A DNA stretch of 23,392 bases from Tannerella sp. (GCA_031268395.1 JAIRXI010000036.1:1-23392), one strand, 5' to 3'; shown: positions 11,598-20,875, numbered from the stretch's first letter. Numbers and translations are program-made. Notes: generated by a model not told the origin, from the sequence alone.

Positions 11598-14500
11598 ATG
11601 GCAAAGGTAATGCTTTTTTTTAAATTTGTGCGTTTTTTTTTCTGCGGCACAATGTTTTTTGTTTTTTCCTCGATGATTTCCGCCCAGCAGAAGCGGGAAA
11701 TCAACGGATATGTTCTGGACAGGGATACGCAGGAGCCGGTTATCGGCGCCGGTGTATTTTTAATTGAAGAAAAAATCGGCGTGGTGACGGATATGGACGG
11801 GAGATTTGTGATTCCGGTCGCGTCTTTTCCTGCTTCTCTTTCCGTAAGTTTTATCGGGTACAAGACCCTCGCTTTGGAATTGTATGAATACTCCGGGACG
11901 ATTACGGTGCACCTCCAGGAGGACCTGAATTTCCTGAACGAAGTAGTCGTCATCGGCTACGGTACGCAGAAACGCAAGGAACTGACGGGAGCTGTTGCGA
12001 CGATTCCGGCGCAGGCGCTGCAACAGGAGACGGTGTCGTTCGACCAGTCGCTGGGTGGCGCCGTAGCCGGGCTGAACGTCACGCAGACTTCCGGGCAACC
12101 GGGCGCTACCTCGAGCATCCGCATCCGCGGCGGCAATTCTATTACGGGCGGTAACGAGCCGCTCTACGTTATTGACGGATTCATTCTTTACAACGACAAC
12201 TCTTCCACGCGTACAGGCGCCGGCGAGATTAACGGCGGATTGAATCCGCTGGCAAGTATCCATGCCGGCGACATCGAGTCCATAGAAATTCTGAAGGATG
12301 TTTCCGCAACGGCCATTTACGGGTCCCGCGGCGCTAACGGCGTCGTCGTGATTACTACGAAAAAGGGTGAAAAGGGACGGACGCATGTCAACTATCAGTC
12401 GGCGGCCGGATGGCAGCAGATACGCAAAAAGGTCGACCTGTTGAGCGCCGAAGAATGGACGGGCCTCTACACGGATATTCAGGCAAGCGAAGGCAAACCG
12501 GCCTACAGCGACCCGGCTGCACACTACGACTGGCAGGACGCCGCCTTGCGGAAGGCGTTCACGCAGAATCACCGGCTCTCCCTTAGCGGAGGCAACGAAA
12601 AGACGCGCTTCCTCATATCGGGTAATTATACCGGACAGGATGGTATAATCCGCAATACCGGTTTCGACCGCCATGCCGCGAGGGTCAATCTGGACAGTGA
12701 TTTGTTCGGCAACCTGAATGTGGCCGTGAACTTTACGGTCGGCAACTCGGAACAGAACAGTCTCAGTAACCTGAATAATCACTATTCCAACGGCAGCATT
12801 TCCGACCCGTTCAATTATGCGCTGCGCATGCCTCCGGTCGTGCCGATTCACAATGCGGACGGCTCATACAACTACGGCAATCCGTATTCCGAGGGCGACT
12901 TCCATTTGGGCAGTTTCGCCGTCAATCCCATCTCGGATTTGCTGAATACCGATGCGCAAACGAAGAATACGAACGTGATTGGAAACATCGTCGCTACCTA
13001 TACCATTGTGCCCTCGCTGGTGGCCAAACTCAATAGCGGCGTTAACCTGAGCAATACCGTCCAAAACTACTACGCCCCTTCCACTTCGGCTGTCGGATTG
13101 CTGCTGAACGGATACGGGTCGGTTGGCCACAAGCGCTATAATTCATGGCAGACGGAGCTTACCCTGAACTACAACAGGCGGATAAACGACGCACACTACG
13201 TGGACATACTTGTGGGCTACACCACGCAGAAAACCGGCGTGGAATTTGCTGCGGCGTCTTCCAACAATTACGCCAACGAGTCGCTTGCCTATCATAACCT
13301 GGCGGGAGGTTCGGGACTGATAACGCCCTCGTCGGGCGGTTACGAATCCGTGCTTAACTCGTTTCTGGGGCGTGTCAACTATTCGCTGTACGGCAGGTAT
13401 AACCTTACGGCCACGCTGCGTGCGGACGGGTCTTCGCGCTTTGCCGCAAACCGGCGCTGGGGTTATTTCCCCTCGATAGGTTTGTCATGGAATATTAATG
13501 AGGAAAATTTCTACCGTAAGGATGCTTTTGTCCGGGCTTTGAAGCTCAGGCTGAGTGCCGGTACAGCCGGAAACCAGGAAATCGGCGACTATATGTACGA
13601 GGCTACTTATGGCGCCCGCAATTATTCTTTCGGTGGACAGTTGGTAACGGCTTATCTCCGCAACAACCGCGAAAATTCCGGCCTGAAATGGGAAACTACC
13701 GCCCAGTACAACGCAGGTCTGGATGCGGGACTTTGGGAAGACCGGCTGACCCTGACGCTGGATGCGTATTACAAGAATACCTCCGACCTGCTGGTGGACA
13801 TACCGCTGGAAAGCACGAGCGGGTTTTCATCCATGCTGAAAAACGTCGGAAACGTTTCCAACAGGGGTATTGAAATCGGACTGAATGTCAATCTTGTACA
13901 GGGAAAAGAGGTTAACTGGACGGCGGCGGCCAATTTTTCCCGGAACGTCAACCGGATAACGAATCTGGGCGGACAAAGCCGGTTTTTCCCCGAGTTCAGC
14001 AATACGAACGGACTGACAACGCTGGCGGATGTCGACCCGCTGATTGTCCTGGAGGGCGAGGCGCTGGGGTCGTTCTACGGCTATGTTTTCGACGGTGTGA
14101 TTCAGGCGGGTGAAGACTTGTCGAACGTACCCGTACCGGCCTGGTTTACACAGCCTCTGCAGCCCGGAGACCCGAAATTCGTCGACCGCAATGGCGACAA
14201 GGTCATTAACGGCGAAGACAAGGCCGTGCTGGGCAATGCGCAGCCTGATTTTACATACGGGTTTTCGAGTACGCTGAATTATAAGCGTTTTGACCTGTCC
14301 CTTATCTTTCAGGGAAGTTATGGTAATCAGCTGTACAATGCATTCCAGCATACGCTTGAGGCGACCTCCGTATATTACAATGCGGCGGGAAAGCTACGCG
14401 ACCGCTGGACGCCGTCTAACCCGTCCACGACTATACCAAGGGCGATTAACACACCATTTCTGATTGTGGACAGCCGCTACATTGAAGATGCATCTTTCCT

Positions 14501-14741
14501 GCGGTTGAAAAACGTCACGCTGGGATATTCGATTCCCGTGAAGACGGGCAAGTCGTCCGGGTTAGCGCTCCGGCTGTTCGCATCCGCACAGAATCTGTTG
14601 ACTTTCACGAAATACAGCGGGAATGACCCGGAAGCATCCTACTATGGCGGCGATGAAACGAACGGTCTGTATCAGGGGATTGACATGGGAGCCTATCCGT
14701 CGTCACAGACGTTTACGTTTGGGGTGAATCTTTCTTTTTAA
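11598..14741 (+). CDS. SusC-family TonB-dependent outer-membrane transporter
   Basis: The 1047-residue protein begins with a hydrophobic signal peptide ending near SAQ (28-30). A carboxypeptidase-like regulatory domain follows (about 32-110; DMDGRF, FIGYKT). VVVIGYGTQKRKELTG (116-131) is the characteristic SusC motif before the plug, which includes RIRGG and YVIDG. GSRGANGVVVITTKKG marks the plug end, followed by the beta-barrel, ending with FTFGVNLSF whose terminal Phe is typical of outer-membrane proteins. It takes up ligands too large or scarce for porins, driven by TonB. No glycoside hydrolase or sulfatase is nearby; an ABC importer and sulfhydrylase share the operon, so the ligand is more likely an organosulfur compound than a glycan. 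Start at 11598 gives the proper signal peptide and follows the RNA leader. Confidence 0.92.
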   Translation: MAKVMLFFKFVRFFFCGTMFFVFSSMISAQQKREINGYVLDRDTQEPVIGAGVFLIEEKIGVVTDMDGRFVIPVASFPASLSVSFIGYKTLALELYEYSGTITVHLQEDLNFLNEVVVIGYGTQKRKELTGAVATIPAQALQQETVSFDQSLGGAVAGLNVTQTSGQPGATSSIRIRGGNSITGGNEPLYVIDGFILYNDNSSTRTGAGEINGGLNPLASIHAGDIESIEILKDVSATAIYGSRGANGVVVITTKKGEKGRTHVNYQSAAGWQQIRKKVDLLSAEEWTGLYTDIQASEGKPAYSDPAAHYDWQDAALRKAFTQNHRLSLSGGNEKTRFLISGNYTGQDGIIRNTGFDRHAARVNLDSDLFGNLNVAVNFTVGNSEQNSLSNLNNHYSNGSISDPFNYALRMPPVVPIHNADGSYNYGNPYSEGDFHLGSFAVNPISDLLNTDAQTKNTNVIGNIVATYTIVPSLVAKLNSGVNLSNTVQNYYAPSTSAVGLLLNGYGSVGHKRYNSWQTELTLNYNRRINDAHYVDILVGYTTQKTGVEFAAASSNNYANESLAYHNLAGGSGLITPSSGGYESVLNSFLGRVNYSLYGRYNLTATLRADGSSRFAANRRWGYFPSIGLSWNINEENFYRKDAFVRALKLRLSAGTAGNQEIGDYMYEATYGARNYSFGGQLVTAYLRNNRENSGLKWETTAQYNAGLDAGLWEDRLTLTLDAYYKNTSDLLVDIPLESTSGFSSMLKNVGNVSNRGIEIGLNVNLVQGKEVNWTAAANFSRNVNRITNLGGQSRFFPEFSNTNGLTTLADVDPLIVLEGEALGSFYGYVFDGVIQAGEDLSNVPVPAWFTQPLQPGDPKFVDRNGDKVINGEDKAVLGNAQPDFTYGFSSTLNYKRFDLSLIFQGSYGNQLYNAFQHTLEATSVYYNAAGKLRDRWTPSNPSTTIPRAINTPFLIVDSRYIEDASFLRLKNVTLGYSIPVKTGKSSGLALRLFASAQNLLTFTKYSGNDPEASYYGGDETNGLYQGIDMGAYPSSQTFTFGVNLSF

Positions 14742-14792
14742 TAAGTTGCGAGTTAAAAATTCATAATTAATCACTATAAAATCAATGTATCT

Positions 14793-16325
14793 ATGAAACG
14801 AATCGTATTTTTTGCGGTACTGTTTGCCGCACTTGTTTCGTGCAACGAGCTGTCGCTTGTGCCGGTGAGCCGGTTGACGGGGAGTAATTTTCCCCTGACG
14901 GACAATGACGCGATAGCTGCCGTCAACGGCGTGTATGTCGCCAATTCCGATTTCAGTTCCTCCTCGTCATACGTGGCGGAACTGCCGGCCGACGCCATGC
15001 AGTGCGGCGAAGAGGTGACTTCCGGCTCGGGAGCGGCTATCGGTATTTATCAGCATGATGCGGACAACGGTACGGTTACCTACGTGTGGACGGTGCTTTA
15101 CCGGGGTGTAACCAACGCCAATGCCGCCATTGACAACATTTCGGTCTCGGACGTCTCGGAATCACTGAAAAAAAGGCTGGTCGGCGAGGCGAAGTTTCTG
15201 AGGGCGCTGTATTACTTCTACCTCGTGCAACTTTTCGGAGATGTGCCGCTGGTGTTGCATCCTGAAGAAGGCGTCGGAGTGGCCCGTACCCCGGTTGACG
15301 AGGTTTACACGCAGATTGTCGAAGACCTGAAAGCGGCTTCCGCGAACGGCGTACTTCCCGTTTCGTATGACGGAGCCGACAAGGGGCGTGTCACCAATGG
15401 CGCGGCCTGGGCGTTACTGGCGAAAGTTTATTTAGTCTGGGCGCAGGTCTCTCCCGGCAGTAATGCCGGCGAGAAGTATACACAATCCATCGCGGCTGCC
15501 GGTAAGGTGGCCGGTTACGAACTGGAGGAGGATTTCCTCGACAACTGGAATACGGGTAAACGGAATGGGAAGGAGAACATCTTCTCGGCGCATCACGTCA
15601 TTTCGCAGGAATCCAACGGCGACGGCGGCAATCATCTGGCACACTGTTCGTTTGCGACGGGATTCAGCGACGTGACACCTCACCTGATTGTTTCCGACCT
15701 GTCGTTCTATCATAAGTTCGACGACCGCGACCAGCGCAAGGGAGGCAGTTTTGCCAAGCGTCTGTACAACCCTGGGAAAGGTGAATATTTTGACTTCACG
15801 CTGCCCCGTTTTCGGAAATACATCGATACGCTCAATATTACGACGACAAACCTGACCCGCAGCATCGACCGTACGATATTGCGCTATGCGGAAGTGTTGC
15901 TTATCAGGGCCGAGGCGCAGAACGAACGCGACCATGGGCCTGACGCCGAATCGTACGAAGCGGTCAATCAGGTGCGCCGCCGGGCGTTCAGGCATTTCCC
16001 GGTGACGGCCGCATCGGCAGACGACGTCCCTGCCGACTTGTCGTACGAACAGTTCCGGGAGGTTGTCCGCGACGAACGATTCTTCGAGTTTGTCTACGAA
16101 CAGCAGCGCTGGTTTGATTTGGTGCGCTGGCGGATTCTGGTCAAATCGGCCGGCGCCGTCAGGAACGAATATACCGACAAATCGGCGATTAGCCTTCGGC
16201 ACTACCGCTTCCCGATACCGCAGTCGCAACGCAACATTAATCCCGAAGGATTGTGGCAGAACTGGGGGTGGGATGGAGCCGACGAATCGAAAACAGGTGC
16301 CGGTCCGTATGCAGGTTTTGAATAA
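14793..16325 (+). CDS. SusD/RagB-family outer-membrane lipoprotein
   Basis: The 510-residue protein starts with a lipoprotein signal MKRIVFFAVLFAALVSCNE, with Cys17 as the lipidation site. A SusD N-terminal region follows: LTDNDAIAAVNGVY (about 34-47), then LVGEAKFLRALYYFYLVQLF and GDVPLV, a TPR-like signature. The C-terminal region carries ILRYAEVLLIRAEAQN, then VRDERFFEFVYEQQRWFDLVRW and FPIPQSQRNINP, all standard SusD features. It forms the lid over the SusC barrel and binds the ligand at the cell surface. It lies 51 bases after SusC, as usual. The family does not identify the ligand. Confidence 0.92.
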   Translation: MKRIVFFAVLFAALVSCNELSLVPVSRLTGSNFPLTDNDAIAAVNGVYVANSDFSSSSSYVAELPADAMQCGEEVTSGSGAAIGIYQHDADNGTVTYVWTVLYRGVTNANAAIDNISVSDVSESLKKRLVGEAKFLRALYYFYLVQLFGDVPLVLHPEEGVGVARTPVDEVYTQIVEDLKAASANGVLPVSYDGADKGRVTNGAAWALLAKVYLVWAQVSPGSNAGEKYTQSIAAAGKVAGYELEEDFLDNWNTGKRNGKENIFSAHHVISQESNGDGGNHLAHCSFATGFSDVTPHLIVSDLSFYHKFDDRDQRKGGSFAKRLYNPGKGEYFDFTLPRFRKYIDTLNITTTNLTRSIDRTILRYAEVLLIRAEAQNERDHGPDAESYEAVNQVRRRAFRHFPVTAASADDVPADLSYEQFREVVRDERFFEFVYEQQRWFDLVRWRILVKSAGAVRNEYTDKSAISLRHYRFPIPQSQRNINPEGLWQNWGWDGADESKTGAGPYAGFE

Positions 16326-16346
16326 TCATCAGTAAAAAAAAGCATT

Positions 16347-17438
16347 ATGAAGAACAAACGCTTTAGGTTATTGACAGGCTTCGCCGTGCTCGTCGGCAGT
16401 ACGGCAGCCTTTTTTGCGGGTTGCAGCGGTTCCAAAAAAGGCGCCGCCGGAAAGTTCCCGTTCGGACAGGTCGAAATACAGGCGCTTTCGGGCAGCGCCT
16501 GCACGGCGCCGTCCTATATCGCCAGGGAAATGGGCTTCTTTGAGGAGGAGGGAGTAGACGTAACGCTGGTGAGCGGCGATTTCGAAACGAGTAAGCTGGG
16601 ACTGGCGACGGGGCGTTTTCCCGTTGTAAACGGCGATTTTCAGTTTTTCCCGTCAGCGGCGCAGGGATTGGATATCAAACTGATTTCCGGTTTGCATCAG
16701 GGATGTATTCAGGTGTTGGCGCCTCCCGGGTCCGACATCCGGACAGCAAAAGATTTGGCAGGCAAACGGATTGGCATCGATGAAATAGGCGGCTCGCCAA
16801 TGGCCGTAACCAGCGTGCTGCTGGCCAATCATGGCATTGATTCGCAGACGGGTGTTACCTGGGTGCCTTTCCCCCGCGAGATACTGCCGACGATAGCCGA
16901 CAACGGGAAAGAGGTCGATGCCGTCGCCCTCTGGGACCCGTGGGGGCCGTTAGCTGTCAGACGCGGTTATACGGTCATCTGCGATATTGGGGTCGATTCG
17001 CTTTTTGCCGGCAAGTACTGCTGCTTTATTTTTGCATCGGGCAGGCAGCTGAGGGAGAATCCGGAATTGATTAAGGCCTTGCTCAAGGCTTATCGGAAAG
17101 CAAGCGAATGGATTGCCGCCCATCCCGAAGAAACGGCGAAAATAGTGACGGAAAAAGGCTACGTGTCAAGTCCCGACACCGCACTTATCGCTCAACTGCT
17201 CATCAGTTACAAGTATCACGCCCGGCACGACCATAGCAACAAATTGCAGGCAAAGGCCGATGCGCTGTATTTTTCGCACGAACTGAAGAAAACAGGCTTC
17301 CTGCCTGCCGGTCTCGACCCCGAACAGTTTGTGGAGGATTTGTATGTCGATGTGCTGGGTGACGAGCCCCTGGACGGAAATCATACGGAATCCGGCAATG
17401 CGGCGACAACGGCTTTACACAACCGAAAAGAAGAGTAA
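16347..17438 (+). CDS. ABC importer substrate-binding lipoprotein (NitT/TauT/SsuA-like)
   Basis: The 363-residue protein has a lipoprotein signal ending FAGC, with Cys26 lipidated. The mature part has the two-lobed periplasmic binding fold: APSYIAREMGFFEEEGVDVTL is the typical first-lobe start of NMT1/SsuA/TauA proteins, with DLAGKRIGIDEIGGSP in the hinge half and DAVALWDPWGPLA in the second lobe. The family binds sulfonates, taurine, nitrate, thiamine precursors and similar small molecules. Two vicinal Cys (KYCCFIF) and further Cys in the ligand half are unusual. The gene follows SusD by 21 bases, so capture at the outer membrane and inner-membrane import are co-expressed. A sulfur ligand is inferred from context. 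Confidence 0.85.
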   Translation: MKNKRFRLLTGFAVLVGSTAAFFAGCSGSKKGAAGKFPFGQVEIQALSGSACTAPSYIAREMGFFEEEGVDVTLVSGDFETSKLGLATGRFPVVNGDFQFFPSAAQGLDIKLISGLHQGCIQVLAPPGSDIRTAKDLAGKRIGIDEIGGSPMAVTSVLLANHGIDSQTGVTWVPFPREILPTIADNGKEVDAVALWDPWGPLAVRRGYTVICDIGVDSLFAGKYCCFIFASGRQLRENPELIKALLKAYRKASEWIAAHPEETAKIVTEKGYVSSPDTALIAQLLISYKYHARHDHSNKLQAKADALYFSHELKKTGFLPAGLDPEQFVEDLYVDVLGDEPLDGNHTESGNAATTALHNRKEE

Positions 17439-17449
17439 ATCAGTAACTT

Positions 17450-18448
17450 ATGAGTGCAGAGGAACAGATACGGAAACAGGCGGACGGCAACGGTGGCACG
17501 TATTGGAAGCCGAAGTCGAAAGGATGGATTTTTGCAGCGGAGGCTGCGATATGGATAGCGCTGGCAATATCCCTGTTCGTACCGGACGTGCAGCCGGTGA
17601 ATACGTTCTATTATCAGGTCGCGCTTGTTTTGTTTGCCGTTGCATGGCCGGCATTATGGCTTGCCTCGACCCGGATGGACAGGTTTCGCGCAAAGCTGTA
17701 TCATTATTCGCAACTGATTGCGGCGCTGGGTCTGCTGCTGGCCGTATGGGATTTGCTTTCGACGAAAAGCAACGTCCTGCAATTGCCCTTTTTCCCGGGG
17801 CCGGCACAGATTGTCGAAGTGATGTATGAAGACCGCAATACACTGTTTATAAGTACGCTATATTCCATGCGCCTATTTTTCGCCGGGCTGACAAGCGGTA
17901 TTCTGTTGGGGATTGTAACCGGCATACTGACGGGATGGAGTCGCCAGTGGAACTACTGGCTGTTTCCGGTTATCAAGATTGCCGGCGTGATTCCGCCGGT
18001 TGCGTGGATTCCGCCGGCGCTGGTCATTTTCCCGACGAGTTTTCAGGCCGGTATATTCCTGTTGACGCTGGCATCCTGGTTTTCCATTGCATATATGGTG
18101 GCCGGAGGCATTGCTTCCACGCCGAAATCATTTTTCGAGGTATCGCGCACGCTGGGCGCCAACGAACGTTTCCTGTTGTTCCACGTCGCCATTCCCCATG
18201 CGGTGCCGAACATCTTTACCGGCATCGCCACTTCTGCCGGACTGTGTTTCATGACCTTGGTCATCACCGAGATGATTGGCGCCAAAGCGGGACTGGGCTG
18301 GTATATCAATTGGGCCAGAGCATGGGCTGCCTACGACAAGGTATATGCGTCCATCGTCATCATGGGCGTTGCATTCTGCATCATCCTGGCAGTGATTAAT
18401 CTGTTTCGCCGTTATTTTCTGCGCTGGCAGAAAGGAATTGTTAAATAA
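17450..18448 (+). CDS. ABC importer permease (NitT/TauT/SsuC-like)
   Basis: The 332-residue membrane protein matches SsuC/TauC-type permeases in its C-terminal part: PFFPGPAQIVEVMYED and TLYSMRLFFAGLTSGILLGI open the domain, and EVSRTLGANERFLLFHVAIP followed by HAVPNIFTGI is the EAA loop that docks on the ATPase. The family is usually about 250-280 residues. Here an N-terminal extension of roughly 80 residues adds two or three hydrophobic segments (about 28-45, 53-72, 86-101). The last six segments form the usual transport domain. It starts 11 bases after the binding protein gene and ends 11 bases before the ATPase gene. One permease gene suggests a homodimer. Confidence 0.87.
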   Translation: MSAEEQIRKQADGNGGTYWKPKSKGWIFAAEAAIWIALAISLFVPDVQPVNTFYYQVALVLFAVAWPALWLASTRMDRFRAKLYHYSQLIAALGLLLAVWDLLSTKSNVLQLPFFPGPAQIVEVMYEDRNTLFISTLYSMRLFFAGLTSGILLGIVTGILTGWSRQWNYWLFPVIKIAGVIPPVAWIPPALVIFPTSFQAGIFLLTLASWFSIAYMVAGGIASTPKSFFEVSRTLGANERFLLFHVAIPHAVPNIFTGIATSAGLCFMTLVITEMIGAKAGLGWYINWARAWAAYDKVYASIVIMGVAFCIILAVINLFRRYFLRWQKGIVK

Positions 18449-18459
18449 AATAAAACAGG

Positions 18460-19260
18460 ATGGATACGGAAAAAAAATGGATTGACATTCGGCGGGTGAG
18501 CCGTACTTATTTCGATACGGCTGGCCTGCAGATTGATGTTTTTCGGGAACTTTCACTGGAAATACGCAAAAGCGAATTTCTCTCGCTGATAGGGCCGAGC
18601 GGATGCGGCAAAACGACGTTGTTGAGGCTGATTGCCGGACTTGACATACCGCAGGCCGGGATGTTGTCAATAGAAGGAAAACCCATTGAAAAACCCGGAT
18701 ATGACCGCGGATACGTTTTTCAGCAGGCGATTTTGTTCCCCTGGAAAACGGTGGAGGAAAACATTGCTACCGGACTCCGGGCGCGACATGTCTACCGGGA
18801 AAGGAAAGGGCAAATCCGGGAATACATTGAGCGGGTGGGACTGAACGGATTCGACTGCGCTTATCCTCATGAGCTTTCCGGCGGGATGATGCAGCGCGTC
18901 GCCATTGCAAGGGCTTTGATTAACGAACCGAAGGTATTGCTGCTGGACGAACCGCTTGGGGCGCTGGACGCGTTCACACGCATCGACCTGCAGGATACCA
19001 TCCGGAACATCTGGAAAGAAACGGGTACGACCATTGTCCTCGTGACGCATGATGTGGACGAAGCGATATATCTCGGCGAACGGATTGCGGTCATGACGGC
19101 CCGGCCGGGACAAATCAGCGAAATCATTGATGTGGCTATCGGAGGCGAAAGGGACCGGAACCGTGACGATTTTATCCGTTTACGGCGGCGGACACTGGAG
19201 AAACTGCATCTGGCGGGCGGCCCCCGTTCGCTTGTTTGCGGTCCTGGAGAAGCCATTTAA
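18460..19260 (+). CDS. ABC importer ATPase (NitT/TauT/SsuB-like)
   Basis: The 266-residue protein has Walker A GPSGCGKTT (45-53), Q-loop VFQQAILFPWKTVEEN (86-101), signature LSGGMMQR (139-146), Walker B VLLLDEP (159-165), D-loop GALDAFTR and H-loop VTHDVDEAIYLG. The LFPWKTVEEN and AIYLGERIAVMT strings are typical of the SsuB/TauB/NrtD class. It powers the permease encoded just upstream. The C-terminal tail after MTARPGQI is short, without an added regulatory domain. All catalytic residues appear present. Confidence 0.9.
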   Translation: MDTEKKWIDIRRVSRTYFDTAGLQIDVFRELSLEIRKSEFLSLIGPSGCGKTTLLRLIAGLDIPQAGMLSIEGKPIEKPGYDRGYVFQQAILFPWKTVEENIATGLRARHVYRERKGQIREYIERVGLNGFDCAYPHELSGGMMQRVAIARALINEPKVLLLDEPLGALDAFTRIDLQDTIRNIWKETGTTIVLVTHDVDEAIYLGERIAVMTARPGQISEIIDVAIGGERDRNRDDFIRLRRRTLEKLHLAGGPRSLVCGPGEAI

Positions 19261-19297
19261 AAATAAATTATACATTATTAATTAAATTCAAAAAAGT

Positions 19298-20587
19298 ATG
19301 AGCAATTTTAATCCGCAGGGTTTTGATACCCTGAAAATCCATGCCGGTTATTCTCCGGCAGAACACCAAGGTTCCATACAGGTGCCTATTTACCAAACGG
19401 CGGCATTCGACATCGGGTCGCCGGAAAGAGCCGAGCGGCTGGTTCGGTTTGAAGAATTTGGGCTGTTATACACCCGTGTAGGCAATCCGACGCTGGCAGC
19501 GCTCGAACAGCGTGTAGCCGCACTGGACGGAGGCGCGGCCGCGCTTTCACTGGCGTCGGGCATGGCGGCCCTGTCGTATGCCGTCCTGAACGCAGGAGAG
19601 AACGGACGAGTGATTGCCGCCGAACAGATTTACGGCGGCACGTATGACGCCTACCGGAAGATTTACCCGAATCTGGGCGTGCAGATAGATACGGTGCCGG
19701 ACATCAACGATTTGGACGCCATCCGCAAGCAGATAAAAAAAGACACGCGGGCGATTCTAATCGAATCCATCAGCAATCCGGTCAATGTCATTGCCGATAT
19801 TGAGGCTATTGCTCGCCTGGCGCACGAAAACGGACTGCCGCTGATTGTGGACAACACTCTGGCGACACCCTATCTGCTGAAGCCGATTGCGCACGGCGCC
19901 GACATCGTCGTTTATTCGGCAACCAAGGCATTGCACGGACATGGCGCGCTCATCGGCGGACTGGTTGTCGAGTCGGGAACGAAATTCGACTGGCTGGCCG
20001 GACGTCATCCGCAGTTTGAAAAGAAAGTATTCACTTTCGGCGACCGGAACGTAGTGGAGACGTTTCCCGATTTCCCTTTCATCGCCAGAGCACGCACCCA
20101 TTACCTTGCCCTGCTCGGCGCTTCCCTTTCGCCCTTCGACGCCTATCTGATTCTTCAGGGCGTCGAAACACTCTCGGAACGGTTGAAGAAACAGGGCGAA
20201 TCGGCCCAAGCCGTCGCCGAATATCTCTCGAATCATCCGAAAGTCAGCTGGGTAAGCTACCCCACGTTGCCGGGAAGCAAATACAAGGCTCTGGCTGACA
20301 AATACCTGCCAAAGGGGGCCGGGGGCGTCTTCTCTTTCGGGTACAACGGCAGCGAAGAAGAGATATACCGCTTCCTCAATTCGGTGAAACTCTTCTCATA
20401 CCATGCCAATCTGGGCGATGCACGTTCGCTGATAATCAACTCTCCGCGCACGACGCACCACGAGCTAAGCACGGACGAAAAAAACCGTTCGGGCGTTTAT
20501 CCGGAGACCATCCGCCTTTCCATCGGATTGGAAGACGTCAACGACCTGATAGCCGATTTGGAGCAGGCGTTCGGCAGTTCGGAATAA
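19298..20587 (+). CDS. metY: O-acetylhomoserine sulfhydrylase (MetY-like)
   Basis: The 429-residue protein is a fold-type I PLP enzyme of the Cys/Met family. Its length, FDTLKIHAGY start, VPIYQTAAFD and LLYTRVGNPT motifs are those of O-acetylhomoserine sulfhydrylases, longer than the 380-390 residues of cystathionine lyases. VYSATKALHGHG carries the PLP lysine Lys210; VDNTLATPYL holds the ring-nitrogen Asp. The enzyme joins O-acetylhomoserine with sulfide to homocysteine, or with methanethiol directly to methionine. Placed last in the importer operon, and paired in regulation with the nitrogenase-like operon, it is the expected acceptor for thiol released by a Mar-type reductase. It follows the ATPase gene by 37 bases without a visible promoter, so it is probably cotranscribed. 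Confidence 0.9.
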   Translation: MSNFNPQGFDTLKIHAGYSPAEHQGSIQVPIYQTAAFDIGSPERAERLVRFEEFGLLYTRVGNPTLAALEQRVAALDGGAAALSLASGMAALSYAVLNAGENGRVIAAEQIYGGTYDAYRKIYPNLGVQIDTVPDINDLDAIRKQIKKDTRAILIESISNPVNVIADIEAIARLAHENGLPLIVDNTLATPYLLKPIAHGADIVVYSATKALHGHGALIGGLVVESGTKFDWLAGRHPQFEKKVFTFGDRNVVETFPDFPFIARARTHYLALLGASLSPFDAYLILQGVETLSERLKKQGESAQAVAEYLSNHPKVSWVSYPTLPGSKYKALADKYLPKGAGGVFSFGYNGSEEEIYRFLNSVKLFSYHANLGDARSLIINSPRTTHHELSTDEKNRSGVYPETIRLSIGLEDVNDLIADLEQAFGSSE

Positions 20588-20601
20588 AAAATTAACAATT
20601 T

Positions 20602-20642
20602 CCGTTCGCAGATTTGCACCGATTTTTTTGTTCTGCGAACGG
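20602..20642 (+). repeat. Inverted repeat after the sulfhydrylase gene
   Basis: CCGTTCGCAGA (20602-20612) and TCTGCGAACGG (20632-20642) are perfect eleven-base arms around a 19-base loop that contains a T7 run. It starts 15 bases after the stop codon. It may help terminate or protect the transcript, but no T-run follows the 3' arm. Confidence 0.55.
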
Positions 20643-20742
20643 GGTGTCCCGGGCCGCGACGGTACGTTTCGCCCAAACAATACGTGGTTATATCTTATTT
20701 ATTTTGCAGGCTTTGAGCCATTGTTTTATTGTTTTTATTGGC

Positions 20743-20776
20743 GGCGTCCGGCGTATTTGCCCGGGCGCCGTTTTTT
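20743..20776 (+). terminator. Rho-independent terminator downstream of operon 2
   Basis: GGCGTCCGG (20743-20751) pairs with CCGGGCGCC (20761-20769) over nine positions with one G-U, extended by a C-G pair, around a nine-base loop, and is followed by G and six T. This is the strongest terminator in the window and fits the end of the SusC-to-sulfhydrylase transcript. The rest of 20643-20844 shows no gene. Confidence 0.7.
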
Positions 20777-20844
20777 GTTAGGCGGGAAGTGCGCGTGACA
20801 GGCGATGTGCGGGGAAAGAGCGGCAAAATAAGTCCTCCGATTTA

Positions 20845-20875
20845 TTTCACTTTTCACTTTTTAAGTGTACATTTG
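20845..20875 (+). promoter_or_regulatory. Promoter-like sequence before the IS66 remnant
   Basis: TACATTTG (20868-20875) fits the TAnnTTTG -7 box; TTTC lies 19 bases upstream as a weak -33 box. Predicted start is near 20882. It may be the old transposase promoter and could now serve the WG-repeat gene. Confidence 0.4.

Noticed and set aside
11760..12851. 363-residue antisense frame over SusC
   Set aside because: It is a shadow of the high-GC SusC coding frame, with no recognisable domain or start signals.
15432..16229. 265-residue antisense frame over SusD
   Set aside because: It lies entirely opposite a well supported SusD gene and has no protein-like motifs.
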